From assembly GCF_000010305.1 (NCBI RefSeq), contig NC_012489.1, forward strand, positions 4,285,646 to 4,349,645: a DNA stretch of 64,000 nucleotides. The letters are read 5' to 3'. This DNA is from Gemmatimonas aurantiaca T-27. GTDB lineage: Bacteria; Gemmatimonadota; Gemmatimonadetes; Gemmatimonadales; Gemmatimonadaceae. This document shows, one piece after another, positions 24,508-32,661 of the stretch (its first letter is position 1; each line of letters begins with the position of its first letter). Both the position numbers and the translations under genes were made by a program. Under the pieces are notes generated by a model. That model saw nothing but the letters and a program-made list of their open reading frames with translations. It made no database searches and had not been told where the DNA came from.

Positions 24508-24526
24508 TACTTTGTACTGCAAAGTG
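24508..24526. promoter_or_regulatory. Second copy of the ACTTTG-N5-CAAAGT operator candidate
   Basis: TACTTTGTACTGCAAAGTG matches the site at 22521-22539 at 16 of 19 bases, with inner arms ACTTTG and CAAAGT. It lies 23 bases before the ABC ATPase start and abuts the divergent frameshifted gene. Confidence 0.5.
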
Positions 24527-24549
24527 CTTTCACGACCGACCAGTCCGCC

Positions 24550-25461
24550 ATGCATCCCCCCGTTGAACTCCAGATCCGCCACGTCTCCAAGACCTACGCC
24601 AATGGCGTTCAGGCCCTCAAAGACGTCTCGCTCACCATTCCCGCCGGCATGTATGGCCTGCTCGGCGCCAATGGGGCGGGCAAGTCCACCCTCATGCGCA
24701 TCCTCGCCACGCTTCAGGACCCCGACGCGGGGTCCATCATGCTCGGTGATATCGATGTGGTGGCGCAGAAGGACAAAACCCGTCGCACACTCGGCTATCT
24801 GCCGCAGGAATTCGGCGTGTACCCCAAAGCCAGCGCCGAAGACCTGCTCGAACACTTTGCACTGCTCAAGGGCGTGGCATCACGCACCGAACGACGCGCG
24901 CTGGTGGAAGTGTTGTTGCGGCAAGTCAACCTGTGGGATGTGCGCAAACAGCGACTGGGCGGCTATTCCGGCGGCATGCGGCAGCGGTTCGGCGTGGCGG
25001 TCGCCCTGCTCGGCAATCCGAAGCTCATGATCGTGGACGAGCCCACGGCCGGTCTCGATCCCGCTGAACGGGTGCGCTTCCTCAACCTGTTGTCGGAGCT
25101 TGGTGAGAACAGTGTGGTGCTGCTCTCCACACACATCGTCGAAGATGTGAGCGAGCTGTGCACGCGCATGGCCATCATCGACCGTGGTGAAATCCTGCTG
25201 GAGGCCGAACCGCTGCGTGCGGTGTCGGAACTGCGCGGACGCATCTGGCGACGTGTGGTGGCGCGCAGCGAACTCGCCACCATCGAGCAGCAGTATCAGG
25301 TGATCTCCACAAAGCTGCTGGCCGGTCGCACCGTGGTACACGTATTCCATCCCGACACCCCCGGGACCGGGTTCGAACCCGCGGAGCCCGATCTCGAAGA
25401 TGTGTACTTCAGCACCATGGCCGGACATATCGGCCGACGCGCGAACATGGTGACGGTGTGA
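24550..25461 (+). CDS. ABC transporter ATP-binding protein
   Basis: 303 residues; the ATG at 24550 begins the canonical N-terminus (ELQIRHVSKTYANGVQALKD). Walker A GANGAGKST, Q-loop YLPQEFG, signature YSGGMRQR, Walker B LMIVDEPTAGLD and H-loop STHIVED are all intact. The C-terminal 70 residues are the usual CcmA/NatA-type extension. Its stop overlaps the GTG start of the permease/peptidase gene by four bases (GTGA), so the two form one transporter. The upstream palindrome suggests repressor control. This resembles CcmA-like exporters of unknown cargo. Confidence 0.93.
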   Translation: MHPPVELQIRHVSKTYANGVQALKDVSLTIPAGMYGLLGANGAGKSTLMRILATLQDPDAGSIMLGDIDVVAQKDKTRRTLGYLPQEFGVYPKASAEDLLEHFALLKGVASRTERRALVEVLLRQVNLWDVRKQRLGGYSGGMRQRFGVAVALLGNPKLMIVDEPTAGLDPAERVRFLNLLSELGENSVVLLSTHIVEDVSELCTRMAIIDRGEILLEAEPLRAVSELRGRIWRRVVARSELATIEQQYQVISTKLLAGRTVVHVFHPDTPGTGFEPAEPDLEDVYFSTMAGHIGRRANMVTV

Positions 25462-28400
25462 GCGGCACATCAGCTCTTTCAATGGGTGTGAAGAAACTGC
25501 CGGGGATCTTCGCATTCGAATTCCGCTATCAAATGCGACGCGTCTGGCCATGGCTGTTGTTTGCCGTGTTGACCGTGTTCTGCTTTTTCATGACACGTGA
25601 CGGTTCCTTGCCGGTGATGCTGTATCAGGACCTGCAACTCAATGCGCCGTTCACCGTAGCCAAGACGTACATCTTCGGCACGTTGATCTGGATGCTGTTT
25701 GCGGCATCGATCGCCGGAGAATCTGCGGCACGTGATATCAGCACCGGCATGTATCCGCTGGTGTTCACCACGTCACTGAGCCGGTTGGAATACCTCGGTG
25801 GACGGTTTCTGGCCGCGCTGGTGATCAACCTGCTCGTCTTGCAGGGCGTGACGGCGGGCATTCTGCTGGGGATCTATGCCCCCGGTGTCGACCCAGCCCT
25901 GGTCGCGCCATTTCGCGCAGCGACGTTTCTCACCGGATTTGCCTACATCACGCTGCCAAACGCCGTCGTCGCCACGGCGTTGCAGTTCGTATTGGCTCTG
26001 CGCAGCGGTCGCACCATGGCAGGCTATCTGGGCAGCATGACGCTGTTCTTCATGGGGTTCTTCGTGGCATCGCTGATCATGTATCGGCAACGCTTCGGTC
26101 CGATGTTCGATCCCATCGGTGTGCGGTTCATCATGGAAGAGATTTCCCGCTCATGGACCGAAGTGGAGAAGAGCACCCGCCTGCTGTCGCTCTCCGGGAC
26201 GATCCTCGCCAATCGGGTGGTGTGGCTGAGTGTGGCCGCATCGGCATTGATTGCGACCCTGGTGCAGTTCCGGTTTGTGCATCGCGCTGAACGTAGCGGC
26301 GTGTGGCGCCGCCTCTTCCAACGGTCCCGCGCGTCCACTGCCAGCGCACCGGTGCCGTCCACAATCGCGATCTCCTCCCAGGCACCGGTGGTGGTACCCA
26401 ATGTCACGCGATCGTTTGGCGCTGGCATCGCGCTGCATCAGTTGCTGGCGACGGCGTGGATCTCGTTTCGTGCCATTGCCACGAGTTGGGCGGGATTGGC
26501 GCTGCTGGTGTTTCTACCAGTGATCACGTTGCCGGTACTGATCGACCAGATGTCGTCGCTTGGCTCGCCACTGGTACCCACGACCATTCGCATTCTCGGC
26601 GAACTCATCGCACCACTGTCCGATGAACTGAGCCGCTGGGTGATTGTACCGCTGCTGCTCGTGTTCTTCGCCGGTGAATTGGTATGGCGCGAGCGAGAAG
26701 CCGGTCTTGGCGACATCAGCGATGCGATGCCCGGCTCGGACTGGACCCCGCTGGTGGGCAAGTTCCTCGGGTTGGCGTTGGTAGTAGTGGTGTTTCTGGC
26801 TGCGCAGATGTGTGCCGGACTGCTCGCCCAAACCATTCTCGGATACAGCGAGTACGACGTGTCGTTGTATCTGCAGATCCTGCTGGGGCTGCAATTGCCC
26901 GAGTATCTGCTCTTTGCACTGCTGACGATGGTGGTGCACGCCGTTGTGAACCAGAAGTATGTGGGCCATCTGGTCGCTATCCTGGCCTATGTGTTCATCA
27001 CGCTGGCCTCGTTGTTCGGCGTGGAACACAACCTGTTGGTCTTCGGCGCGGCGCCGCAGTGGTCCTACACCGAGATGCGCGGATTTGGTGGCACCGTCAC
27101 CCCATGGCTGTGGTTCAAGCTGTACTGGGTGTCCTGGTCGGTATTGCTGGCGGTCGTGGCACGATTGTTCTGGAATCGGGGCCGCGAGCACAGCGTGCGT
27201 CTTCGCCTCGCGATCGCCCGGCAACGGTTCAGGGGACCGACCGCGATCACCGCGGGCGTCGCCAGCACGCTGATCCTGACGTTTGGCAGCTACGTCTTCT
27301 ACAACACCAACGTGCGGCACGACTATCGCACGGCAGATGAGGTGGCGGAGCGCAGTGCGGAGTACGAACGACGGTATGGCCGATTCGCCGCCGTCACACA
27401 GCCGCACCTCGCGATCGCCAACCTCGAGGTCGACCTGCACCCGGCGCAACCTTCCGTCGATATCACAGGCACCTATCATCTGGTGAATCGCAGCGCGGCG
27501 GCCATCGACTCGGTGCATGTGGCCACACCTGTTGGCGTATCTCCACTCGAGCTGACCATCAATCGGTCCGCCGTTCACGCCGTCAACGACAGCGCATTGG
27601 GCCATCACGTGTTCGTACTGGCTACGCCGCTCGCGCCGGGCGATGCGATGCAGCTCAACTTTCGTGTGCACGTCGCTCCTCGGGGCTTTGCGGAGACAGG
27701 CATCGACCCCTCGCTCGCCGCCAATGGCACATTCATTGGCAACAACTGGCTGCCGGCGATTGGCTATCAATCCAGCCGAGAGCTGATGTCGCCCAGCGAA
27801 CGTCGGGCCTACCAGTTGCCCTCTCGTACAGTCATTCCCTCGCTGTACAGCAAACAGGCACCGCTGGCACCGCGTGGGGGCACGCAGCTCAACACCGTCC
27901 TCAGCACCACCGAAGATCAGGTCGCCGTTGCACCTGGCGCACTGCAGCGTACCTGGGTGCGCGACGGTCGGCGCTACTTTCACTACGAGACCAGCGCGCC
28001 CATCGGCAATGAATGGGTATTTGCATCCGCACGCTACGCCGTGCACGACGAGACATGGAACAACCCGGATCAGTCCGGTCAGTCCGTGCAGATCCGCCTT
28101 TACCACCACCCCACTCATACCCAGTATCTCGACCGCACCCTGCGCAGTATCCGCGCGTCACTGACGTACTACTCAGCACAGTTTGGCCCTTACCCGTACA
28201 CGCATCTCACCATGGTGGAACGTCCGGGTGAAGGGACCGGCCTGCACGCCGACGCCAGCATGCTGTCGCACTCGGAAGGTTTTGTCCACTGGCACCCGCG
28301 CGAAACGGCAGGCAGTCTCGATATGCCGTATGCCGTGGTGGCTCACGAGATGGGACACCAATGGGGAGTACCGTCGGCGTACGTGGAAGGTGCGCCCGTG

Positions 28401-29096
28401 ATGTCGGAGAGTCTCGCGTGGTACTACGCCATGCGTCTGGTGCAGCACACCTCCGGTACGGAGCAGTTGCGTCGACTCACGGCATTCATGCGTGAACCGT
28501 ATCCGTATGCACCCATCCGTCGCGGCGAACCGTTGCTCCGTGGACTCGACCCCTACATGTCGTATCGACGGGGGCCTTTTGCCTTGCAAGCGCTCAGCGA
28601 ATATGTGGGCGAAGCGCACATCAACAGCGCCATGCGGAGTCTGCGTAACACACATCTTCCCGACTCGGCGCCATTGGCCACGACCCTCGATCTGTACCGT
28701 GAACTCAAAGCCGTCACGCCCGATTCTTTGAACGGCCTGCTGCATGACCTGTTCGAAGTGAACACCTATTGGTCATTGGAGACCGAGCAGGCATCGATGG
28801 AGAAGATGGCCGAAAACATGTGGCAGGTCACGCTGGATGTGCGTGCGCGCAAGAGTGCTTTCGACAGCGCCGGCGTGGAGACCATCGTGCCAATGGACGA
28901 ATGGGTGGAAGTCGGAGTGTTCAGCGAGGGCGCGTCCGAACCTCTGTACCTGCAGAAGCACCGCATTCGCACAGGATCACAGCGCATCGTCGTGTCGGTG
29001 CCTAAGGCTCCTTCACGGGCTGGCATTGATCCATTTCATCTATTGATCGATTCCACTCCTCAGGACAACGTCCGCCCGCTGCGCGCCAGCCGCTGA
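25458..29096 (+). CDS. ABC transporter permease fused to an M1-type aminopeptidase domain
   Basis: 1212 residues from a GTG coupled to the ATPase gene. Residues 1-640 contain about a dozen hydrophobic spans in two ABC-2-like blocks (from PWLLFAVLTVFCFFMTRDGS; second block from about 330). Residues 660-1210 form an extracytoplasmic peptidase M1 domain: beta-sandwich region, GTGLHADASMLSHSEGF (GxMEN-equivalent), then HEMGHQWG at 963-970 with Glu984 in SESLAWYY as third zinc ligand. The spacing between HEMGH and that Glu is shorter than the usual 18 residues of M1. Such ABC-M1 fusions are known in several phyla but their substrate is unknown. A strong hairpin follows. Confidence 0.9.
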   Translation: MSGTSALSMGVKKLPGIFAFEFRYQMRRVWPWLLFAVLTVFCFFMTRDGSLPVMLYQDLQLNAPFTVAKTYIFGTLIWMLFAASIAGESAARDISTGMYPLVFTTSLSRLEYLGGRFLAALVINLLVLQGVTAGILLGIYAPGVDPALVAPFRAATFLTGFAYITLPNAVVATALQFVLALRSGRTMAGYLGSMTLFFMGFFVASLIMYRQRFGPMFDPIGVRFIMEEISRSWTEVEKSTRLLSLSGTILANRVVWLSVAASALIATLVQFRFVHRAERSGVWRRLFQRSRASTASAPVPSTIAISSQAPVVVPNVTRSFGAGIALHQLLATAWISFRAIATSWAGLALLVFLPVITLPVLIDQMSSLGSPLVPTTIRILGELIAPLSDELSRWVIVPLLLVFFAGELVWREREAGLGDISDAMPGSDWTPLVGKFLGLALVVVVFLAAQMCAGLLAQTILGYSEYDVSLYLQILLGLQLPEYLLFALLTMVVHAVVNQKYVGHLVAILAYVFITLASLFGVEHNLLVFGAAPQWSYTEMRGFGGTVTPWLWFKLYWVSWSVLLAVVARLFWNRGREHSVRLRLAIARQRFRGPTAITAGVASTLILTFGSYVFYNTNVRHDYRTADEVAERSAEYERRYGRFAAVTQPHLAIANLEVDLHPAQPSVDITGTYHLVNRSAAAIDSVHVATPVGVSPLELTINRSAVHAVNDSALGHHVFVLATPLAPGDAMQLNFRVHVAPRGFAETGIDPSLAANGTFIGNNWLPAIGYQSSRELMSPSERRAYQLPSRTVIPSLYSKQAPLAPRGGTQLNTVLSTTEDQVAVAPGALQRTWVRDGRRYFHYETSAPIGNEWVFASARYAVHDETWNNPDQSGQSVQIRLYHHPTHTQYLDRTLRSIRASLTYYSAQFGPYPYTHLTMVERPGEGTGLHADASMLSHSEGFVHWHPRETAGSLDMPYAVVAHEMGHQWGVPSAYVEGAPVMSESLAWYYAMRLVQHTSGTEQLRRLTAFMREPYPYAPIRRGEPLLRGLDPYMSYRRGPFALQALSEYVGEAHINSAMRSLRNTHLPDSAPLATTLDLYRELKAVTPDSLNGLLHDLFEVNTYWSLETEQASMEKMAENMWQVTLDVRARKSAFDSAGVETIVPMDEWVEVGVFSEGASEPLYLQKHRIRTGSQRIVVSVPKAPSRAGIDPFHLLIDSTPQDNVRPLRASR

Positions 29097-29117
29097 GACG
29101 CCCAGGTCGTACGCACA

Positions 29118-29145
29118 AACGCCGCGCAGAGATCTGCGCGGCGTT
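29118..29145. terminator. Bidirectional hairpin between convergent genes
   Basis: A 13-bp perfect stem (AACGCCGCGCAGA at 29118-29130 with 29133-29145) has a two-base tip. It begins 21 bases after the permease/peptidase stop and 25 bases before the end of the convergent PEP-CTERM gene. Confidence 0.7.
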
Positions 29146-29169
29146 CGTGTCATGGACCAGGCGATCGTG

Positions 29170-29787
29170 TCAGGCTGCCTGACGCCGCCGCCGGAAGGCC
29201 AGCAGGGCACCCAGACCAGCCGCCATCAAGGCATAGGTGCTGGGTTCCGGTACAGTGCTCACGTTCTGCGCAATGAAGCTGCCCGTGCCGAAGTCCTGAT
29301 TCTGCTGCCAACTGCACGCCACGGCGTAGTACGTATCGCCTTTCGCTCCGCAGATGAAGAACTGTCCGTCGGCCAGCGTCAGCTCCAGACCATCACCGAA
29401 GAACATGCTCAGAGTTTGCGCGCCACCGCTGATCAGTGATCCCTGTAGGCCATCCCCTTCGAGATTCAGCGCGTGCACCCAGGGCTCTACGGGAGCCTCG
29501 GGCGGGAGTCCGGTGTAGACGAGGAACGAATCCAGCAGATTCGAGCCTTCATACGTGAACGAGACGAAGTTGTTGTTCGTCAGCATCTGGCCCTGCACGT
29601 AGTTGTTGAGGACCAATCTCCCCCCCACTTGGTACGTGCGCTCTTCTGCCGCCCTCGCACAGTCCTCACAATTGCCCACGAATTCCCAGAACGAGAGCTG
29701 GGCCTCAGCGGCTCTTGGTGTCCCCATACCGACCAGTGCTGATACTGCCAACAGCGTCCCGACCAGCTTTCCGCGAAGTGGCGCCAT
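29170..29787 (-). CDS. PEP-CTERM sorting domain protein
   Basis: 205 residues. The ATG at 29787 is chosen because AGGAGAAGG lies upstream; a start at 29805 would include that site in the coding region. The signal peptide runs to about AAEAQ. The C-terminus is VPEPSTYALMAAGLGALLAF followed by RRRR, the full PEP-CTERM signal: VPEP motif, hydrophobic span and basic tail, recognised by exosortase. The middle is a beta-rich extracellular domain (YEGSNLLDSFLVYTGLPPEA, LELTLADGQFFICGAKGDTY). No exosortase or EPS locus is within the window. Likely processed and exported with extracellular polysaccharide. Confidence 0.9.
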   Translation of the reverse strand: MAPLRGKLVGTLLAVSALVGMGTPRAAEAQLSFWEFVGNCEDCARAAEERTYQVGGRLVLNNYVQGQMLTNNNFVSFTYEGSNLLDSFLVYTGLPPEAPVEPWVHALNLEGDGLQGSLISGGAQTLSMFFGDGLELTLADGQFFICGAKGDTYYAVACSWQQNQDFGTGSFIAQNVSTVPEPSTYALMAAGLGALLAFRRRRQAA

Positions 29788-30042
29788 CGCCTTCTCCTGC
29801 TGCATGGTGAATAGGTAGATGCGTTCCAATGTCATGCACTTGGCATGAAACATGCCCGAGCAACCAATGCTGGGCTCGGTGAGGGGATTGCGGCGGAACC
29901 CATTTGTTTCCAGTCATTTGAACGTGACCGATCTCGGTATCTCTGAACGGAGAGATCTCACAATGTGACGGTGCACCTACATATTGTGGCGACGACGCGA
30001 CTCTCAGCCGTTTCCATTTCCCCCACGTCGAGAATCCGAATC

Positions 30043-30669
30043 ATGCGAAGTCATGTCATGGCGATCGTGATGGTACTGACGAGCCCTGCTTTGCTTGCAG
30101 CCTCCAAGGCATCTGCGTCAAAGGCGAGCTCAACCGCGCGCGACGTGATGATGCCCGTCGATTCGTCCGCCGCGTTTCTCACAGCGCTGCGTACCCACTG
30201 CGGTCGTGCGTACGAAGGCCAGCTCGTGAATCCGCAGCCGGCCGACAGTGCCATGCGTGGACAGCGTCTGGTGATGCACGTGCGCGGATGCGGCGACACC
30301 GTGCGGGTCCCATTTCACGTGGGTGACAATCGATCCCGCACGTGGGTCTTCACGCGCACATCGAACGGCGTGCGTCTCAAACATGACCATCGCCATGAAG
30401 ACGGCAGCGAAGATCGCGTGACGCAGTATGGTGGCGATGCCATGGCTCCGCGGGCTGCGTCCCACGTGGAATTCCCCGCCGACAGCGCCACCGCTGCACT
30501 CATCCCGACCGCGCGCACCAACGTGTGGACCGTGGAGCTCACGCCCACCCGCTTCAGTTACCAACTTCGCCGCGAAGGCAGTGATCGCCGGTTCCGGGTG
30601 GACTTCGATCTCACCCGACCCATCACGCCGCCACCAGCCCCGTGGGGTGCCGACACCAAGGCGCGTTGA
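30043..30669 (+). CDS. Secreted hypothetical protein
   Basis: 208 residues from the ATG at 30043, starting a signal peptide (MRSHVMAIVMVLTSPALLAA). The mature part has two cysteines that could pair (THCGRAYEG and VRGCGDTVR), then HVGDNRSRTWVFTRTSNGVR, LKHDHRHEDGSEDRVTQYGG and a final RFSYQLRREGSDRRFRVDFD strand. These segments recur in small secreted proteins of several Gram-negative phyla that I cannot name with confidence. It stands alone, divergent from the PEP-CTERM gene across 255 bases in which I see no definite promoter or operator. Confidence 0.65.
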   Translation: MRSHVMAIVMVLTSPALLAASKASASKASSTARDVMMPVDSSAAFLTALRTHCGRAYEGQLVNPQPADSAMRGQRLVMHVRGCGDTVRVPFHVGDNRSRTWVFTRTSNGVRLKHDHRHEDGSEDRVTQYGGDAMAPRAASHVEFPADSATAALIPTARTNVWTVELTPTRFSYQLRREGSDRRFRVDFDLTRPITPPPAPWGADTKAR

Positions 30670-30725
30670 CGGCCGTCGATCAGCTCTCCTTCCGCCAGTG
30701 TTTCATGTCGCGAAGACGACCTGAT

Positions 30726-31421
30726 TCAACGGCCCTTGGACACACATGCTGAGCGAAAGGAAGAATCGCCGAGTGTATTGACGTCCGGTTTTGCGTAGGA
30801 ATACACGAACCGGTTGCCACCGTGCTCGAAGGTGGCGCGACGGAAGAAACGAACCGCGCCGTGTTCCTGCCAATCGTCGAACACCACACGAACCTCCCGC
30901 GGACCCGAACCCGTGTGATTCACCACGTCGAGTCCAACAGGCACAGAATCGGTGATCCGCAGGTGCATCAACAGCGGGGCACCAAGTTCGTCGGTGAAGC
31001 GCAACGACATCACGCTGTCCGCACCCCAGCGTCGGTCCGCATCCCGTACCGGCGCCGCCATCCAGCGTGGTGATACGACGAGCATATGCAGGTCGTGTCC
31101 ACGCACCACACTGCGAGTCACCGAATCGAGGGGCATCGCGGTGCCGTCGGCATCGCATGACCACCCCGTCCCGAAATCCACACCCGCCACCAGACTGCTG
31201 CCCATGGTCAGATGCACACGACCATCCGTAGCGGATGCGATGCGTGCGTCGAAACCTCCGGATGGCGACTCCACCGTCGCCACTGTCAGAATGGTCTTGA
31301 TCGTGTCGGTGATGCCGAGTGCGCGATGGGCGGCATCGAGCAACTCCGGGCCGGATGCCTCAGGCGATGGGCTCCGGCAGGCGGAAAGCAGTGCGACCGT
31401 GACGAACAGCGCGCGGTACAT
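30726..31421 (-). CDS. Lipoprotein, hypothetical
   Basis: 231 residues from the ATG at 31421. MYRALFVTVALLSAC is a lipoprotein signal (lipobox LSAC, Cys15), followed by the disordered RSPSPEASGPE. The mature domain has alternating strands typical of LolA/LolB-like lipid- or lipoprotein-binding shells: TILTVATVESPSGGFDARIA, GRVHLTMGSSLVAGVDFGTG, LLMHLRITDSVPVGLDVVNH, REVRVVFDDWQEHGAVRFFR. The family assignment is tentative. It starts 52 bases downstream of the SDR gene on the same strand and may be co-transcribed with it. Confidence 0.65.
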   Translation of the reverse strand: MYRALFVTVALLSACRSPSPEASGPELLDAAHRALGITDTIKTILTVATVESPSGGFDARIASATDGRVHLTMGSSLVAGVDFGTGWSCDADGTAMPLDSVTRSVVRGHDLHMLVVSPRWMAAPVRDADRRWGADSVMSLRFTDELGAPLLMHLRITDSVPVGLDVVNHTGSGPREVRVVFDDWQEHGAVRFFRRATFEHGGNRFVYSYAKPDVNTLGDSSFRSACVSKGR

Positions 31422-31473
31422 GGTGCTGGGAATCTCGAGTTTCACAGGGTTCTCGTGTTCGCTACAACGCCCG

Positions 31474-32436
31474 TTACTTCGCCCGCGCCAGCGCCTCATC
31501 CAGCATCTTGATGAGCGCTGCACGGTCGTAGCTGAACTGGTGGCCGTGATTGAGCTGCACCATCTCTTCCATGGCCTTGCGGATGGTCACCGTGGCCTGA
31601 GCCTCCGCGGGTACCACCATGTAGCGCGGTCGCGGCTGCGGGGCAGTGAAAGCATGCAATGCGGCCGACGCCACGCTGTCGGGCGGCGCGTACGAATCGT
31701 AGTTGCCCATGGCGCGCACGAAATTCTGCATGGGCGTCTCGAACGGAGTGCCCTTCGCCCGTTCGGCGGCGGCCACGGCCGCGGCCATCGTGTTGCGGCC
31801 GATCTCCGAGCGATAGTTGCCCGGTTCAATGAGACTGGACGTCACACCCAGCCCGGCCAGTTCCACACCCAACGCATCACCAAAAGCCTCCACCGCGTGT
31901 TTGCTCATGGAATACACACCGAGCATGGCACCCGACAGAATGCCGGAGATGGAGGAAATGGTCACCACGCGTCCCTTGGATGCGAGAAGCAAAGGGGCCA
32001 TCCCCCGCGTCACACGCAGCGGCCCCACGACATTCACATCGAGCACCCGCGTGAGTTCTGCATCATCCGTGGCAATGAGGGGACCGCCAGTGGCCACACC
32101 GGCGTTGTTCACCAACCCATACAACCCGCGCCCATCGGCCTGAATCTGCTTCGCCACGGCCGCCACATCGGCCGTTGAGGTCACATCGAGCCGCACCCCA
32201 CGCATGTTGGGAATGGCCGACAGGGCCGCGATGTCGTCCGCCTGACGCGCGCCGGCGTACACGAAGAACCCTTCCTTCGCGAGTCGCTCGGCAATCACAC
32301 GCCCAATGCCGGAACTCGCACCGGTCACCAGCACCGCAGGTTGCGGAGCGGCCTGAGCACGCAGGGCGTGTGTCGGCGCCATCGCCAATGCGCTCAAGAG
32401 CGCAAGCGCCATCAGTATCGGACGAGTGAGGGGCAT
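31474..32436 (-). CDS. SDR family oxidoreductase with N-terminal export signal
   Basis: 320 residues from the ATG at 32436. The classical SDR features are present: TGASSGIG cofactor loop at about residues 38-45, NNAG at 110-113, catalytic Ser161/162, and YSMSK with Tyr175 and Lys179. Unusually, a 28-residue hydrophobic leader (MPLTRPILMALALLSALAMA then PTHALRAQAA) precedes the Rossmann fold and looks like a Sec signal peptide or membrane anchor. NAD(P)-dependent SDRs are normally cytoplasmic, so either the leader anchors the enzyme or the protein is a non-standard exported variant. The C-terminal half is typical of short-chain ketoreductases. Confidence 0.85.
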   Translation of the reverse strand: MPLTRPILMALALLSALAMAPTHALRAQAAPQPAVLVTGASSGIGRVIAERLAKEGFFVYAGARQADDIAALSAIPNMRGVRLDVTSTADVAAVAKQIQADGRGLYGLVNNAGVATGGPLIATDDAELTRVLDVNVVGPLRVTRGMAPLLLASKGRVVTISSISGILSGAMLGVYSMSKHAVEAFGDALGVELAGLGVTSSLIEPGNYRSEIGRNTMAAAVAAAERAKGTPFETPMQNFVRAMGNYDSYAPPDSVASAALHAFTAPQPRPRYMVVPAEAQATVTIRKAMEEMVQLNHGHQFSYDRAALIKMLDEALARAK

Positions 32437-32661
32437 CGAAAGGCAGGTATGGAGGGAGTGGATCGATCGCGCCGATGTGGCGCAGGGGAGAGAAGATGCC
32501 ACCAATCGTACAGATCGTCGGTCCCTGCGCATCTCCACTCGTCCCACTCCGACAATTTTGCAACATCTCGCAGGAGAGCGTCAATCCGAAACCGCCCGTG
32601 ACGTGATCGCGTATTGAGCGCGCAAGCGATTCTTCGCGGTCCCCTCACACCACAGGCTCTC

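Noticed and set aside
26514-28118. 534-residue minus-strand open frame
   Set aside because: Antisense to the ABC-M1 fusion gene, whose zinc motif and spans are clear. Composition is typical of a shadow frame.
24550-29096. Antibiotic-export or lantibiotic transporter identity for the ABC/M1 operon
   Set aside because: There is no peptide gene, no C39 domain and no immunity gene nearby. The M1 domain argues against a simple exporter.
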